NCBI RefSeq assembly: GCF_963662735.1 | Contig: NZ_OY759744.1 | Location: 1,344,153 to 1,408,152 of the forward strand | Origin: an uncultured Methanoregula sp. | GTDB lineage: Archaea; Halobacteriota; Methanomicrobia; Methanomicrobiales; Methanospirillaceae | Length of the DNA: 64,000 nt | Direction: 5' to 3' | In this document: one piece after another, positions 63,187-64,000 of the stretch | Position numbering within the stretch: position 1 is the first letter of the stretch | How the letters are laid out: each line of letters starts with the position of its first letter | The notes under the pieces: model-generated | What the model saw: the letters and a program-made list of their open reading frames with translations, nothing else | Told to the model about the DNA's origin: nothing | Databases searched by the model: none | Made by a program: the position numbers and the translations under genes

Positions 63187-63642
63187 ATGCCCAAAGTTCA
63201 CAAACGAAAATACGAAAAAGTAGAGGATGATGAAATAGATCTCGTGGTTAAGTGTAATGACAGCCATGAATTTTATGAGAAATATCGTGAAACATTCCCT
63301 ACTAAAAAGAAAGGAATTGACAGCATCAGCAAGATCTGGAAACGCCGCGGGGAATTCATAAAGAAACAGCCGGATGCTGCGCTGCCTGCTGAACCCGTCC
63401 TGGGAAATTCTGCTGAGCTTGAAAAACTATTGATTGCCCAGAATAAGATCCTTGAAGAATTGTCTGGTACGATGAAAGAACACCTCAAGGTGAGCAGGGA
63501 GATCCTGACCCATCTGCCAAAACATGTTCAGGGGTATGATGATCATGTCCCAATGCGATCAGAGATCAAGCACCCTGAACCAAAAGAACCGGTAAAACGG
63601 ATGGGTACGGAAAAGTCCAATGATATTATGATTGGGTCTTAA
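63187..63642 (+). CDS. small charged hypothetical protein (putative DNA-binding)
   Basis: A 151-residue soluble protein. Residues 1-60 are Lys/Glu-rich with HTH-like composition and an IDSISKIWKRRGEF end that looks like a recognition segment. The middle (about 75-115) is a Leu-rich helix likely to form a coiled coil, and the tail is disordered. CCGGAG lies 5 nt before the ATG. The protein is of normal archaeal composition amid AT-rich DNA. I do not recognise a named family; a regulator of the island is a guess. Confidence 0.65.
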   Translation: MPKVHKRKYEKVEDDEIDLVVKCNDSHEFYEKYRETFPTKKKGIDSISKIWKRRGEFIKKQPDAALPAEPVLGNSAELEKLLIAQNKILEELSGTMKEHLKVSREILTHLPKHVQGYDDHVPMRSEIKHPEPKEPVKRMGTEKSNDIMIGS

Positions 63643-63828
63643 GGCTGAAGTCGTTTCATCTGGATTTGCAATATCTTTTTTCCCTGATCTTTTTTAAGAT
63701 AATCAGGAACTTCTATTGGACTCTTCATTATCCGTTACCAAAGGTATCCTTATAGTCCTGAAATGCATATGAATTATGGTCTTTTCACGATGAAAGAAAA
63801 GGCGTGAAAATAAAATCCCGTACTCAAA

Positions 63829-63901
63829 ACCCCCGTAGTGTAGCGGTCAATCATGCAGGACTTTGGATCCGGCGACACCAGTTCGAATCTGGTCGGGGGT
63901 A
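63829..63901 (+). tRNA. tRNA-Gln (anticodon UUG)
   Basis: The acceptor stem is ACCCCCG/CGGGGGU. The anticodon loop is CUUUGGA with anticodon UUG (glutamine, CAA codons). The T arm is ACCAG-UUCGAAU-CUGGU and the discriminator base is A. The anticodon stem CAGGA/UCCGG has an A-G mismatch at its second pair; the rest pairs well. No intron; CCA not encoded. It bounds the AT-rich recombinase island and could have served as an attachment site. Confidence 0.93.
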
Positions 63902-64000
63902 TATTTGTTTTTGTATAGACACCTGATCCCGGTTTTATATCCCGATCGAAAAAAGAAAGTACGGCTTTTACGGCGTCTTAGTTACGTTTTATCCAACTGT

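Noticed and set aside
62987-63187. 66-codon minus-strand ORF in the AT-rich gap
   Set aside because: No ribosome-binding site, poor composition, and its start abuts the start of the opposite gene.

Overview
The window is chromosomal DNA of a hydrogenotrophic methanogenic archaeon, most likely order Methanomicrobiales (Methanoregula-like). Evidence: methenyl-H4MPT cyclohydrolase (mch), methanogenesis marker protein 12, archaeal four-subunit pyruvate:ferredoxin oxidoreductase, archaeal translation genes (L7Ae, S28e, L24e, EF-1alpha, two-subunit PheRS), an Orc1/Cdc6 initiator, CetZ, archaeal cobalamin genes and a PGF-CTERM/DUF3821 surface protein. Archaeal TATA boxes lie about 25 nt before many starts, and several mRNAs look leaderless. 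The genus is inference.

Layout. 0.1-5.5 kb: endA-trpS-pheS-pheT operon. 5.5-11.5 kb: hisF, an adenosylhomocysteinase-family gene, an OGG-type glycosylase, nifB, an FKBP isomerase and tRNA-Val. 11.6-17.5 kb: porCDAB, marker protein 12, a sugar-nucleotide epimerase and an apgM-type mutase. 17.6-19.2 kb: a G/C-run and palindrome-rich non-coding stretch before an orc1/cdc6 gene, a good candidate replication origin. 19.3-27.8 kb: mch, a bacterial-type ruvC-ruvA-ruvB operon, thrC, a nitrilase, marC, and ndk-rpl24e-rps28e-rpl7ae. 27.9-37.4 kb: an overlapping glycan/lipid operon (FAD oxidoreductase, GT2, UPF0104, DUF2298), cetZ with a coupled membrane coiled-coil protein, and agl23. 37.4-43.2 kb: rps10, EF-1alpha, a Dsr-like protein, cobS-cobZ with divergent cobT, and guaA. 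43.3-43.7 kb: a non-coding array of about ten degenerate 25-bp units with perfect palindromes. 43.9-49.9 kb: a surface protein, a nitroreductase, an HPS-RraA fusion, and two paaK-family ligases with an ACT protein.

The most unusual segment is 50-63.9 kb. It starts with a stand-alone cas1 that keeps its catalytic residues but has no CRISPR array, cas2 or effector. Next come an acylphosphatase and a 1185-residue helical-repeat protein of unknown function, then glmM-mobB-DUF5806. It ends in an AT-rich, gene-poor island with an excisionase-like HTH gene under a clear palindromic operator, a serine recombinase with repeats in its promoter, a tyrosine recombinase, a small unknown protein and tRNA-Gln. 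The island reads like a decayed or minimal integrated element.
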